Source: Ceratotherium simum simum (taxonomy: Eukaryota > Chordata > Mammalia > Perissodactyla > Rhinocerotidae). Taken from it: 64,000 nucleotides of DNA. The translations under genes and the position numbers were made by a program. Positions 11,261-22,700 of this stretch are shown one piece after another. The notes beneath the pieces are model-generated. The model was not told the DNA's origin, did not search any database, and saw only the letters and a program-made list of their open reading frames with translations. The first letter of the stretch is position 1, and the number at the start of each line of letters is the position of its first letter. The stretch spans positions 11,515,528 through 11,579,527 of the forward strand of contig NW_004454173.1 of assembly GCF_000283155.1 (NCBI RefSeq), read 5' to 3'.

Positions 11261-12784
11261 ATGAAACTTGGGCTAGGAGTAAACTTTCAAAAACAGTAAA
11301 CTTACTCAATTATCATTCTGGCAGGAAGACAAAAATCTCTATGTCCCTAGAAAGAGATATTGACATCAACAAATTTCCTCAAGTTTTTGGTGAGGCCTGG
11401 GTCATGGCCTCTGGCACACGGTTCAGCTTGTTGTTGCCTTGTTACTTAGTAATTTTGATCTCCATCTTAACAGCATCTTCTTTCCACTGCTCTGTTATAA
11501 TGCCACACAGAAGAAAGCAGACAGCCCTAACCAGAGGGCTTATGTAACTCACATCAAAACAAAACCACATCTAAGAAATGCTGCTGTGACTACCTAACCT
11601 GAAAGCAAATATTGGGAAGTTTTGATTCGCTTGACTTATTTTGCTTAATTAACATCTGGCTTCAGTTTAGCATCATCCCTGCTCACCTACCAGTAATCAA
11701 AGGAGGAGAAGGAAGAAGCCTACAGACAGAAAAAGACAGCAGTCAGTCATGATAGCTTAGGCTTCAAAAATAAACCAGAACACAAACTGAAAAACGAAAG
11801 ACATGTGGGAAAGAAAGAATTAGAGGAGAATCATCTCTCAGGAGTAAATACTCAACAGAAAGCAATGTTACCAAAGAGCATCAAGTCGAAATCAAATAGG
11901 GGTGTGAGCGGATGTTGAAAAGCTCCCGGAAGGAAAACCATTTTGTTCAAACTCCTGATGGCTGAGGCCTTACTAAAGTCCCTCCTGCCAAGTAGGTGAC
12001 TAGTGTTCAGCAGCATTCTTCTATTTTTACATGGAATAATATACAGAATTTTGCCTTGGATTACTCCTCTAAAATTTGGTTCTCAGAGAGATTTCATCTG
12101 TAAACCTGTGGCCTAACGTATTTGCTTCTCAAGCAGCAGTCTCTGAGCCCCTCTCGACTCTCTGAGCCCCTCCCGACATCAGCAGTCTTAATAAACACAA
12201 TAATCTATCTCAAGGTATTCTAAATATTCCCGAGTTTGATGAAGAGCTCCTTAGAAAAGATGACTCTCACACGCTCCCTGAGACGCCCTTCTGCCTTAGG
12301 ATCTTGTCGTACCTAGACCTCTCTGGGTTTATTGAGTATAGACCTCAGGGAGTTCCCAAACCTTTCATTTGGCTCTTTTTATCTTGAATAAAGTCACTGT
12401 CTGCTTTGGAAGATTAAGCCAGGAAAAGGTAACTAATGGTAGATGTGCCACTGAAGTGTATGTCCTAGCTCCTTTGTCCGATCATTCTGCTTCCTTCTCC
12501 CTTTCTCTCTCATCCCCTTCTTTCTGCTTGTGATTTTATTTTGTTCTCTTTCCCCACTCCATCTCTCCTCAGCTATATTTAGTGCCCTTGAAGGTAGGCA
12601 GGGCCAAATACTGTTGACTTAAGCATTGATCTTCTTGGACACAGAGAAGTATATTAGATAACTTCTCGAGAGTTCTTCTACCTCTGGGATTCTCTGGGAC
12701 TGTAGTTAATTACCACACCTTGATTACCACCCACTTATTCTTATACCTTTATTAGATTCTCTGGACTCATTCTCATCAACATAG
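11261..12784. other. Intergenic stretch, no gene seen
   Basis: Includes a small imperfect tandem duplication near 12136-12176 (TCTGAGCCCCTC twice). No exon or clear mobile element is supported. Confidence 0.4.
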
Positions 12785-12995
12785 CTAACATTTATGGAAT
12801 ACTTAATACATATACCAGACCCTGTGCTAAGTGGATTATCTCCTTTAATTCTCACAGCATGTCAATGAGGTAGGTGTATTCTCATTTTGCAAATGAGGAA
12901 AACGGCACAGAGAAGTTAAGTACCTTGCCCAATGTGTCACAGCTAATAAGTGACGGAGCTGGGATGTGAATCCACATCTGTATGTCTCTACACAA
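12785..12995 (-). repeat. MIR SINE, minus orientation
   Basis: Reads as the complement of MIR: 'ccctgtgctaagtggattatc', 'aatgaggtaggtgtattctc', 'aaatgaggaaaacggcacagag', 'agctaataagtgacggagct'. Well preserved for an ancient element. Confidence 0.8.
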
Positions 12996-13189
12996 TCACT
13001 TTGAAGGAAAATGTGATGCTGATATACAGTAGGAAGAAGCCTGAGCAATTTTTAAGTTCATTACTTGATAACTTCCACCAGGGCTGGCATTATACATAAT
13101 TACGAAGTCAATCTCCCCTGACTTAAAGGCCAAAACTTTATCCTTCTCGTGAAAGGACAGGACAGTACTTAGATCTATGTTACCTACTC

Positions 13190-13545
13190 TATGAACCAGC
13201 CTTCCAAACTTGTTTTCCCATGCCTCTGTACTTTTGCATATTTTGTTCCTCCTGTCTAGGGATTACCCTGCCCAACATCCTCTAATGTCTACCAATTCTT
13301 AAAGTCTGCTGAAGTATTAACTCTTCTGGAAAATCTTTACAGACACTGTGTCTCTCCTCTCTCCAACCTTTCCTGGGATGAGATGCCTGCCCTTTCTCCG
13401 GGCCTCAGTACCATCCCTAAGAGCAGTTATTACACTATTTCATGATCATTGGTTTTTCTTTCCTCCCAGATTGTAAGCTACTTGAAGGCAGGCATGGAGC
13501 AGGTACTCCAAACATTACATGAATTGAATTGAATTCTTGAGCTTT
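13190..13545 (+). repeat. L2 LINE 3' relic
   Basis: Ordered L2 3' blocks: 'tctgtacttttgcatattttg', 'ttaactcttctggaaaatct', 'gattgtaagctacttgaagg', ending 'acatgaattgaattga'. Confidence 0.6.
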
Positions 13546-14214
13546 AATATTATCATATTACTTCTTCCAGGTTTATTTACATTTTGAGCACCATTTTAAA
13601 TTTTGTAATAAAAGGCTCTGTGATGTAAGCAAGTCAAGTATTAATCAAACACATGAGAGAGGACTAAGAAACCACATTGGTGGAAGAGTCATCTACCCTA
13701 CTTCAACCCGAATCAACAAACCATTATGGATCCAATTATCTATAAAAAAGACAAAGTAGTGTATAGAACCAATTGAAGTCAGGAAGATGTTGCTAAACTT
13801 CCAGGAATGAGGTGACAAACTGAACTCTAAGTTTACAGATCATTTCCTCAAGAGCAATGAGGTGTTAAATTGAATGATATTAGTGCATGTTGTTCTCCTT
13901 GTTGAGTCATCCTGCCTTAGGCCAAATCTTCCTTTTGGTGGGCACAGCACGAAGACATGACTTAGCAATAAATTCTTGTGAGTAATTAAAGAAGAGGACC
14001 TTGGGCTTAAAACAATTTTCTTTAACCAAAACTCCTTCTCCTAAAAAAAAAATTGTTTTCAGCCTCAAATGGTAAAATCTTTGAAAGCAATGACCTGGAA
14101 TAAACATGGTGAAGTCTAAATGAGACTGGTGAAATGATGGCTGCTTTTGGCCTTGGAATTTGGGGTAAGATGGTGGGAAGGGTGAAATTGTATGTTCAGT
14201 TTTTGTAATCAATC

Positions 14215-14725
14215 AAGAAACATTACTAAGCGCCCACTATGTGTCAGGCATAATGCTAAAAGCTAGGAAACAAGCATCATTCTCAAGGAGTTTCAGTCAA
14301 GTGGTGACTGCATTCCATAATAAGGGAATGAATAAAGTGTTATTATAGGAGTTCAGAACAGGAAACTAATATCCAGTCTTCATGGAAGAGGTGGTGTTTG
14401 AACCACGTCTGAGACTGAATATGACTTCAACAGGCAGAGAAAGGGCCATTCTGGTCAGAGGGAACAGCACACAAAAAGCTAGAAAGAAGACTTGGAAAAA
14501 TTTGGTGTGGTTAGGGCCATGAGAAGTTTGGTGAGACTACAGATAGGTAATGTGTGATGAGAAGGCAAGGACAGCAGAAGCAGAGGTGGGGAGCAGAGGA
14601 CAGGAGGCTAGAGAAGTAGACTGGGGCAAAATTTTAAAAGGCTTTGAATGCTATAGTAAGGTACTTGGTCTTTATCCTGAAGGCAATGGGGAATCAGGGA
14701 GCTTTTAAAGCAGTGACATAATGAG
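14215..14725 (+). repeat. Ancient interspersed repeat, family not named
   Basis: Blocks 'cccactatgtgtcaggcata', 'aggtggtgtttgaaccacg', 'gggaacagcacacaaaaagc' and 'gcagtgacataatgagattt' follow the same order as the copies near 8060 and 62010. Confidence 0.5.
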
Positions 14726-15285
14726 ATTTATCATAACTGTTACATTCTTGGCACTGTCATTTGTAGTTGCTTAATATGCCTCAGTTCTCTCAAACCTTGG
14801 TATGTATTTTCTCATTAGTTCTCAAAGAAGATTTTGCCAAGAGAAAGAAGTACAAAGAACCAGAAGTAGGTTTGGGAATCTGCGATTAGGTATGAGCCCA
14901 AAGTGGCACTTACACAGAAGTGTAAGGCTTCTGCCTCTTTGTGTCTTTAGGTAACTTTCCAAGTCTGCTTCCTGGAGGAGCCTGGCTCTTTGCTCTCTCT
15001 CCATCTCCTGCGGTTTCCCTCCCTAACACAACTCTTCCCCCACAGCATCCTCTCCAACACAACATGCTCACTCATCTTTTCAAGTGTACACAGACCACCT
15101 TGTACAAATTAGTTCAAGTACACAGTCTCATATTACCCAACTCAGCTACACACAGATTCACACACGGAGGCTGTTAGTCATTACCAATCTCTTTTTCCTA
15201 ATTTATTATCCTCCCTTCTACCACCTCATGCTTATGGCCAGAGGTATTTTTCCTAGCACCCTGGAGTCATATGTATATACTCATA
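14726..15285. other. Intergenic stretch, no gene seen
   Basis: No supported feature. Overlapping open frames of up to about 100 codons at 14941-15389 lack any family signature. Confidence 0.4.
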
Positions 15286-15445
15286 TATCTAAAACATTTG
15301 TGTATCATTTTATAAAGCAACCCTCTGAGGTAGGTATATTCATTATTGTCCTTATTTTACAGATGAGAAAGTTGAAGCCCAGCCAATAAGTGACTTGCTT
15401 ATGGTCCTACTGTTATTGAGATACAATTAGGACTGGAATCTAAAA
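15286..15445 (-). repeat. MIR SINE fragment, minus orientation
   Basis: 'ctctgaggtaggtatattc', 'ttattttacagatgagaaag' and 'caataagtgacttgctt' match the complement of the MIR core. Confidence 0.6.
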
Positions 15446-17285
15446 TTTTAACTTTAAATCACCATGTTATTTCCCAAATACTCCTTGCAGCTTCTATGTA
15501 TTCCTTCTCCATTGCAAGTGAAAACTACTCTTTTCAAAACTACCCAAGCTTCTTGATGCCTATGGATCTTGTGCCTGAATTACCCTGAAGTAAAGCCTCC
15601 CTCTGGTGGCCGTTCTCCAGGACAAAATGGGAGCCTCTTGACTTCCCTCCCCTCACTCTTTCACCTCTCAGAGTCGACATAGGTGGTAAAGAACAAAAGT
15701 CAGCTCTGTCTTACTATACCCTTGGGGCACATCTTAGAAATAGAATAAAATAAAATAGTAGCATATCTAAAACCCGGTTAAATTTTGATTATTAAATCCT
15801 TCCCAATCCATGTAAGATTTGAGAGAGAATATTTCCCCGAAGACCACTACATCAGGGATTTTGAGATATATCATGAAAATTATATATGGAAATGATCATT
15901 TGTATGTGAAAAGAAAGTGAGGAGAGCTGAAGAAAACAGAATCAAAGAGAAACAGTAGCTATTCCCCTGCTTTTATGTTTGAAAGCTGGAGTTTATAATC
16001 TGAATGGCTATGAGAACCTTAAAGAGAAGGAAGTCAAACTTGGCCACTGAACTACAGAAAAGGGCTGATCCTTAAATTTTGGAAGCTCTGTTGTACCTGC
16101 CCTCAGCCAGGCTCACCTGTGTTCACAGTGTTAACCCAGAATTGCCGCTAATTCATTCATCCCAGGCAGGTGATATCAGGTAAAGACAACCACTCCTATT
16201 TCACACTTCCCTTGAGACAGTGGAAAGAATGACATATACCTTCATAACTTCACCAAGCAGATAACCCTCTGCTTGGAGATGAGCTTCCCTCCATCTGTGA
16301 AATTGGTCTGACAGTGGTACCATAAAGGCTCTGGGATGCTCTGTACCCCTTTAAACAAAAGATGAAGAGGATAGTTATGCTCATACTGCATCCTTCCAGC
16401 CTCTTAGCTTCAGGGCATCATAATAGGAAAAAGGTACTAGGAAGGTTTTAAAAGAAGATTCAAACTGCACTCTTAAGGGAAAACTTTAATCTTGCCTGAG
16501 GGATGTAGTTTAGCATGTATAATTGAACCATTTTAACATTTAGAGTTTCCAAAATGGATTTCTTTTAACAAGAGATAAACTCATGCATAAACTGCAACAG
16601 ATGGGTATATTTGCTATAGATTATTGATATCACAAGTTTATTAAAGGGACAATCGTATCAGGAGATAATCCTTAAATGGTTCCTGCAAACTTTATTTTAT
16701 ATAATCACTTGTAAGAGAAAAGAAAATAGATTTTTTGTAGCTTTTTTTTGCTTATTTTACAGTACTGCTTGGTCACTCCTTTCAGGCACTAATCTGCTTT
16801 GTAGCCTCTATTTTCCTTTCTTCCACCTGTCAACCTCAGGGACTTTCATATTCCTATCACCACAATCACACTTTAATTTCTGGCCCTGTCCACCTCCTCC
16901 TGCCAGTCTCGTTTGCTGCCTCTCTTCCCCGAACATGGTTAGATTTGAATGGAGAACTTCATTGGGTGAATAGCCATTAGCTCTTGAATTTTTGTGCCTA
17001 TGAATAAAATGACCTTTTTATTCACTTGCTCATTTTAATAGCAAGATAATATATCATTCTGGGAAGGTAAAAAACGCTGGTAAATATGTAGATTGTCTTT
17101 CATGCCTTAGAACATGAAGTCAGTTCATGCCAAAGAATCTCCTCTTTGAGTTCTTTGACTGCAGTATAATTTTTTATTTAATTTTTTTATCATGCATGTT
17201 CTCTGTTAGTGATGAGGCAAAAAGCTATATATCTCCCCCTTGTGGTTCCTGTAGTGTATGCCTTTCACATGGCCAATTTCTTCCA
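15446..17285. other. Intergenic stretch, no gene seen
   Basis: Nearly 1.8 kb with no recognisable exon, RNA gene or mobile element that I can support. Confidence 0.4.
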
Positions 17286-17289
17286 GTTC

Positions 17290-17700
17290 CAATCAGTCCC
17301 AATAAAATGCTGCCAAAATAATCTTCCTAAACTACAACTCTGACATCACTCTCCTGCTCAAACTTTCAGTGGCTCCCTATCACCCGCAGGATAAAATCTA
17401 AACTCCTTGGCATGGTCCACTTGAAATTCCCCTACTAAAACTCTCTGCTTTTTGAAATCCTATACATTCTCAAAGGGCCAAATTCCTCTTTCCCAATCCC
17501 CCATTTGGGGGTAGTCTCTCCATTTTGTGCTCTTATACCACAATCTGCCAGAATTATAGGTATTGGTGCTCATTTTATCTCTCAGACTCTATCGTGAATA
17601 TCTGGAGAGTAGGAAAGTCTTTTTCATCTTCCCCTTATCCACACAGTTCCTTGCACAGCGAAGGTACTCAACAAATGTCTATAGAATCGAATAAAATAGA
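17290..17700 (+). repeat. L2 LINE 3' relic
   Basis: 'acatcactctcctgctcaaa', 'cagtggctccctatcacccg', 'aggataaaatctaaactcctt', then near the end 'acaaatgtctatagaatcga' match the usual order of the L2 3' region in forward orientation. Confidence 0.65.
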
Positions 17701-17813
17701 CACAGTGGTTAGTAAGACTAACATTACATTAGTAACTTACATTAGTAAGTCAGCATTAGACTTTAAAAACAGAGCATGCATTTAAAAATGGATCGAGAGA
17801 GAATTGTATAGAT

Positions 17814-18104
17814 CAGCCCTGTCCAGTAGAAACATAATGCAAGCTACCAGTGTAATTTTAAATTTTCTAGTAGTCAGTTTAAAAAAAAGAAACATATGAA
17901 ATTAATTTTAATAATAGTTTTATTTAGCCCAATTATTTCAACATATAATCAATATAAAAATTACTAATGAAGTATTTTATGAAATATTTTTTCATACTAA
18001 GTTTTCCACATCTAATGTGCAGAATGTACTTACAACACATCTCAGTTCAAATTTGCCACATTAAAAGTGCTTTATAGCCACAAGTGGCTACTGGCTACTG
18101 TATT
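17814..18104 (+). repeat. Non-autonomous hAT-like DNA transposon relic
   Basis: Begins CAGCCCTGTCCAGTAGAAA and ends 'gccacaagtggctactggc', with an internal 'gtaattttaaattttctagtag' block. Its right end is abutted by an ERE1 insertion at 18119. This matches the class of MER elements ending in a 'cctgtccaatagaa' motif. The exact family is uncertain. Confidence 0.6.
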
Positions 18105-18118
18105 AAAAAGAAGTTGAG

Positions 18119-18340
18119 GGCCGGCCCTGTGGCTTGGTGGTTAAGTGCGCGCGCTGCGATGCTGGCAGCCCGGGTTCGGATCCCGGGTGCGCATCAAGGC
18201 ACCACTTCTCCGTTCATCCTGAGGCCGAGTCCCACGTGCAGCAACTAGAAGGATGTGCAGCTACGACACACAACTGTCCACTGGGGCTTTGGGGGGAAAA
18301 GATAAAATAAATAAAATCTTTAAAAAAAAAAAAAAAAAAA
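18119..18340 (+). mobile_element. ERE1 SINE with TSD (subfamily with GCGATGCTGGC)
   Basis: Full-length ERE1-type SINE. The tRNA-like head contains GTGGCTTGGTGG (A box region) and GGTTCGGATCCCGGG (B box), the body contains 'actagaaggatgtgcagct', and it has a long A tail. A 14-base perfect duplication AAAAAGAAGTTGAG flanks it (18105-18118 and 18339-18352). It shares diagnostic changes with the copy at 37956 that the other ERE1 copies here lack. Confidence 0.95.
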
Positions 18341-18352
18341 AAAGAAGTTGAG

Positions 18353-18560
18353 CCTAGGGTAGGAACCAAGTCCTAGTCCTGGCTGACTACTGAATAGTTT
18401 TTTTACCATAGACAAGACCTTTAACCAATTATTTCCTTGGTTTCCTCATGAAAAGAGGAGCCATAGTTTTCTTGCCAATCTTATAGGGCTGTAAAAGCAT
18501 AAATTAGAAACTGAAATGAGAACACTGAAAGTTTGAAAATGTCATACATATGGAAGGCAT
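18353..18560 (+). repeat. MIR SINE fragment
   Basis: 'aagtcctagtcctggctgac', 'gacctttaaccaattatttcc' and 'gtttcctcatgaaaagaggag' follow the forward MIR order. Diverged. Confidence 0.55.
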
Positions 18561-19559
18561 TATAATTATTCCAAGAATAGAGTGAACTCGGATGTTCACT
18601 GCAGTGCTTCTTAGCACACCTGTGACTTTTAGTAACTGTTGCAGATACTTACCAGAGGCTGAAATACTCAAGGTTACAATTTCAAGGCATCAGTGGAGAT
18701 AGAATTCTTATATTAGCAAACCCAATTAAACTGGCTTGCTTTGAAATGGTTATTGATCTCTTCTTAAAGAATCTGGATCCCCAAGTCTTATATGCTCCCT
18801 GATCTTTCTTTACTGACTTGACTGCAATAAGGCAAGGTTAAGGGAGGATACTGATGTTCCCATTAAATATCTCCAACGGAGTAGCTGGGTAGGATGCAAA
18901 CAGGTCGTTCAGAAGCACAAAGACAGATTTCAGAGATTCATGTTCAGGTTAATCACATCTTTGTGAATAGTAAGATGCTTTCAACATGGAGGGAAAGGAA
19001 GAGGCAGGGCACCAATCACAAGCATTTTGAGCTCTAAAGGATTAGGATATGATGCAGGGATAACTGACCCGGTCATTTTCTATTTACATAGTGCTTGCCT
19101 GCCACTGAAGTTCTTCTGCGACAAAGAGAGACTTAGAAACCCGTTTCCCATCAGTATGTTCTCCAGGGGACTCTGGGACGGTCATTACTAACATTTTAAG
19201 TGTTCTTTTTAGGAGATTCTCTGCAGAGCTATAAGTGCCTCTTCCCAAACACTTCAGTTATTGCTTATTCACTGGCCGAGATCTGATCTCTCACTCTCAC
19301 TGCCCTAAGGAATGGTATGGAAAGACATTTAAATTATCATCATCTCAGCTTACATATAGAGTAAGCTGAGGCAGCGAGAAACAATTCCCTTTACTTGTGT
19401 ATTGTGACTTGCCTTTCTGTTAGCCTAGACTCAGGAAGGCGCCTATCAGAACTTTGCTAACCCAACACCCCTTTTCCCTTCCTGCCACGTGGTCCGCAGT
19501 CACTTCCTGTTTCTGGAAAGGTGTCTGAACTCTTACTCCTTGCCCAACACTGTTGCCTC
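18561..19559. other. Upstream flank of CHURC1, no gene seen
   Basis: Non-repetitive sequence leading into the CHURC1 CpG island. An ETS-like CACTTCCTG lies near 19500. No exon of another gene is recognised; in human the next gene upstream is SPTB, and no spectrin-like coding was found here. Confidence 0.4.
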
Positions 19560-19650
19560 GGAGACAAGGCCCTGCCCTAACAACAGTTGCTAAGAGGCGG
19601 AGACTTCGAACGGTTCCCGAGACCCAATATTCCAGGGTCAAGTACTTGGG

Positions 19651-19660
19651 GCGCATGCGG
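19651..19660 (+). promoter_or_regulatory. CHURC1: NRF1-like site GCGCATGCGG
   Basis: Differs from the palindromic NRF1 core GCGCATGCGC at one base. It lies 75 bases upstream of the CHURC1 start codon in a CpG island, a typical setting. Confidence 0.6.
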
Positions 19661-19675
19661 CAACCTTCTCTTAGC

Positions 19676-19685
19676 TCTCGCGAGG
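19676..19685 (+). promoter_or_regulatory. CHURC1: TCTCGCGAGG motif
   Basis: Nine of ten bases match the TCTCGCGAGA promoter motif known from CpG-island promoters and bound by BANP. It lies 50 bases upstream of the start codon, between the NRF1-like and ETS-like sites. Confidence 0.55.
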
Positions 19686-19695
19686 TTTCGTCTTC

Positions 19696-19702
19696 CCGGA
19701 AG
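19696..19702 (+). promoter_or_regulatory. CHURC1: ETS-family site CCGGAAG
   Basis: Exact ETS core, 33 bases before the CHURC1 start codon. ETS sites at this distance commonly mark transcription starts of TATA-less genes. Confidence 0.55.
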
Positions 19703-19734
19703 CACTGGAGGACCTTCCAGTTAACGTCGTTGCG

Positions 19735-19773
19735 ATGTGTGGGGACTGTGTGGAGAAGGAGTATCCCAACCGG
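19735..19773 (+). CDS. CHURC1: CHURC1 coding exon 1
   Basis: Thirteen codons from ATG, including the first CxxC pair at residues 2-5. It ends at CGG followed by donor GTGAGC, phase 0. Confidence 0.95.
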
Positions 19774-22700
19774 GTGAGCGAGTGGGCGCCGAGAATTTCC
19801 CCGAGTTGGCCCATGGCCGGCCCCTGAGGCTTCTCATGCCCCCGGCCGGCCTTCCCCGAGAGGCCGGGCGCGGGGTGGGCTCAGTCGCACCGCCCATTCC
19901 AGTGACCCGGTAGCTGTGTTTAGGCACTTGACCGCGAGCGCGGCCTGTCGCCGTCCGTTCCCGCAGGTCCCCGCCCTGGCGGCTGACATCAGCCGTCACC
20001 CACTCCTCGTGCGCTCCAGGGGACAACAGAGGAATCCCCACCACCGACAACCCAGTCGACAACAGAGGGACACCCCCACCCCTACCCCTGCTCTCATTCT
20101 CAAGCTAGATTTAATGAAGTTCAATTTTCTTAGCGAACTCCGGCGCTGGAAGGGACCTCTGTGGCCTTCTGTTCTAACCCATTTTTGCAGATGAAGAAAC
20201 TAATGCCCAGAGAGGGGCAATCACTTGCCCAAGTTCACATTCTAGTTAGTATGAGAGCCAAGACTAATTCAGGTTTCCTGGCTGATCCTTTCTTTTAAAT
20301 CTCTGTTCCTCTCAGGCTCGGGAGGTTGTGAAGTTTGTTTACGCTCATTCGTTCAGGGTATACTTACTGAACATTTATATGTCTGTAGCTAGATTACTTT
20401 GCTAGGCCAGAAGAGGATACCAAAGAAGAAATAAAAGGCAGTTTCCGTGCTAAGAGCTTACAGTTCAGGGGAGTATGTGATTAACAAAGAATGTGTTGTA
20501 CAGTCCATAAATGCTATTGAAGTTTAGAGAAAGGCGAGAGCAATAGGAGATAGCGCTGTTTTCCCAAAGAAAGGTGAACTTCAGTTGGAACTTGAAGGAT
20601 AGCTGTGACTAGGGTAGAAAAGAAGGAAAGGAGGAAAATGAATCTTATGGATGTATGTTGAGATGATGGGGTGGGACGAAATGTAAAAGGAGAGCCCTAC
20701 AAAGCATTTGGGGAGCTATGGCAACAGCAGTGTAGACATGAGAATAATGAAGACCTCATTTCAAAGAAATAATTGACAAGACTCAACCAGTTTAATGCAG
20801 GAGAGAATAACTGTAGATGATCTCTGGGTTTTCAATCTAGGCAACTGGAAATTGGAAGTATCATTACAGAAATTGGAGGCATATGGGAGGAAGAACCAAT
20901 TGGGGGGCAAATGGTCAAATTGGTTTTATCATGTTTCATTGGAAGTTGAGAGTGTAACATCTGAGGCGTCGAGTGAAAATATAAGATTGCAGTTTGGGTA
21001 TGAGATTCAAACAGATGTCAGCCAAATAAAGATGTCAAAATAGAAAGGATTTGTTCTCTTAGGAAAAGACTGTAGAGAATCAAGGACTGAGCTTCAAGGA
21101 ATAAGTTAGGAAGTGAAAATAAAGTATAGGAAAAAGAGTAAAGGATTGAGGTAATTGGAAAATCAGCAAAGTGCCTTTCATAAGCACTTTTCTCTGATTT
21201 TATTCTGTTCTAAAATAAAGGGCTGTCATGAGGAAGAATTAAATTTTCCTTTGGAATTTCAGAAGGCAGATTTAGAAATAATTAGTGGGTGGATGTTATG
21301 GGGTTGTAGGCTTTGAATCAGAATCAAGAACTTTCTAACAGATTTTCAAAAACAGAATGGGTAGCCCTTAGAAGGGATTGAACTCTCTTCGTATTGGTCA
21401 GTAGAGACTAACTGACCATTTGATGTCTCAAGGATCCTTTCAGCTCTGGGATTTTTTGAAGTCATGAGATATTTTTAAGGGCAGTAAGAGCAGAAGCCAC
21501 TCTGCTTGAGTTTAGCAAAGGAAAGGGTAATAAGATGGTGGTTGCAAGTAGAGTCCATTCAAAAACTGGCAGAAAAAAATAATGGATTAGCATATTGGGA
21601 AGCTCTAAGTGCAAAATGAGTAGGTAATAAATATTTAATTATTTATCTGGTTTCATAAAATTTTCTGGAGTTTTGTGATAGATGTTTTTTGCAGACTAGA
21701 AATACGCAGTAATGAATTCCTAACAGAGCTCTGGCCTGCTTGCTTGTAATGTTACACCGAGAACTTGAACTTAAGCATGAATCAAATTAGAAATGAACCA
21801 TACTAATTTTCTGAACCCAAATTTTCTTGCTCAACGGTGAACCAAATTATTTTTTTTCTTTCAGAAAAGCGTTTAGCAAACCAATTGGAACTAGAACCCT
21901 ACTGCATTTTCTAAAATTACTGATCAGGCACAAAATTGTAATAAAACATTTTGCACATCAAACTGGAAATAAACCTATATTTCGTATAGTTCAAGTTTCA
22001 GCTTTAAACTTCTTAGTAATGCAGCAGCAATACAGAAATACATCATTAATTTACATTAATCAGAGGAAAATGATCAGTGTGAATTAGTGATATGTTTAAA
22101 TTAGAAATTACATGTTTTATATACATCACTTAAAACTAAGCTACTAAAGTTCATTTACTCAAATTGTTGCTTAGCATTAAACTGTATTTACTTAAACGCT
22201 GAGTCTGATATATAGTTAGTAAAACAATTGTATGTAAATGGATGCTTTAAAATGATATTCTGCATTTTTAAATGCCTGTATTAAAAAAGAAAATCTTGAG
22301 TCAGTAACTTAACCTTCTACTTAAGACTGTAGAAAAACAAGAGCAAACTAAACCCAAAGCAAGCAAAAGAAAGGAAATAATAAAGATTAGAGAAGAAATT
22401 AATGAAATAGAAAACAGAAAAACAATGGGGAATATCAGAAAAACTAAAATTTGGTTCTTTAAAAACTATATTCTCGGGCCGGCCCGGTGGTGCAAGCGGT
22501 TAAGTGCGAGTGCTCCGCTGCGGCGGCCCAGGGTTCACCAGGTTGGATCCCGGGCGCGCACCAACGCACTGCTTGGCAAGTCATGCTGTGGCAGCGTCCC
22601 ATATGAAGTGGAGGAAGATGGGCACAGATGTTAGCCCAGGGCCAATCTTCCTCAGCAAAAAAAGAGAAGGATTGGCAGATGTTAGCACAGAGCTGATCTC

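Larger units (their letters stand above)
19560..20015. promoter_or_regulatory. CHURC1: CpG island covering CHURC1 promoter and exon 1
   Basis: CG dinucleotides are dense here and rare outside. The stretch spans the 5' flank, exon 1 and the first 240 bases of intron 1 of CHURC1. No TATA box is visible near the start codon, which fits a broadly expressed CpG-island promoter. Confidence 0.85.

Noticed and set aside
11098..11547. 149-codon plus-strand open frame
   Set aside because: It begins in an L2-like 3' relic and has no recognisable protein features.
18119..18190. tRNA-like A and B boxes
   Set aside because: They belong to tRNA-derived ERE SINE heads. There is no cloverleaf with intact acceptor and anticodon stems, so they are not tRNA genes.
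19553..19600. Possible RFX X-box near GTTGCCTCGGAGACAA
   Set aside because: Only the left half-site fits; the right half does not match the required complement.
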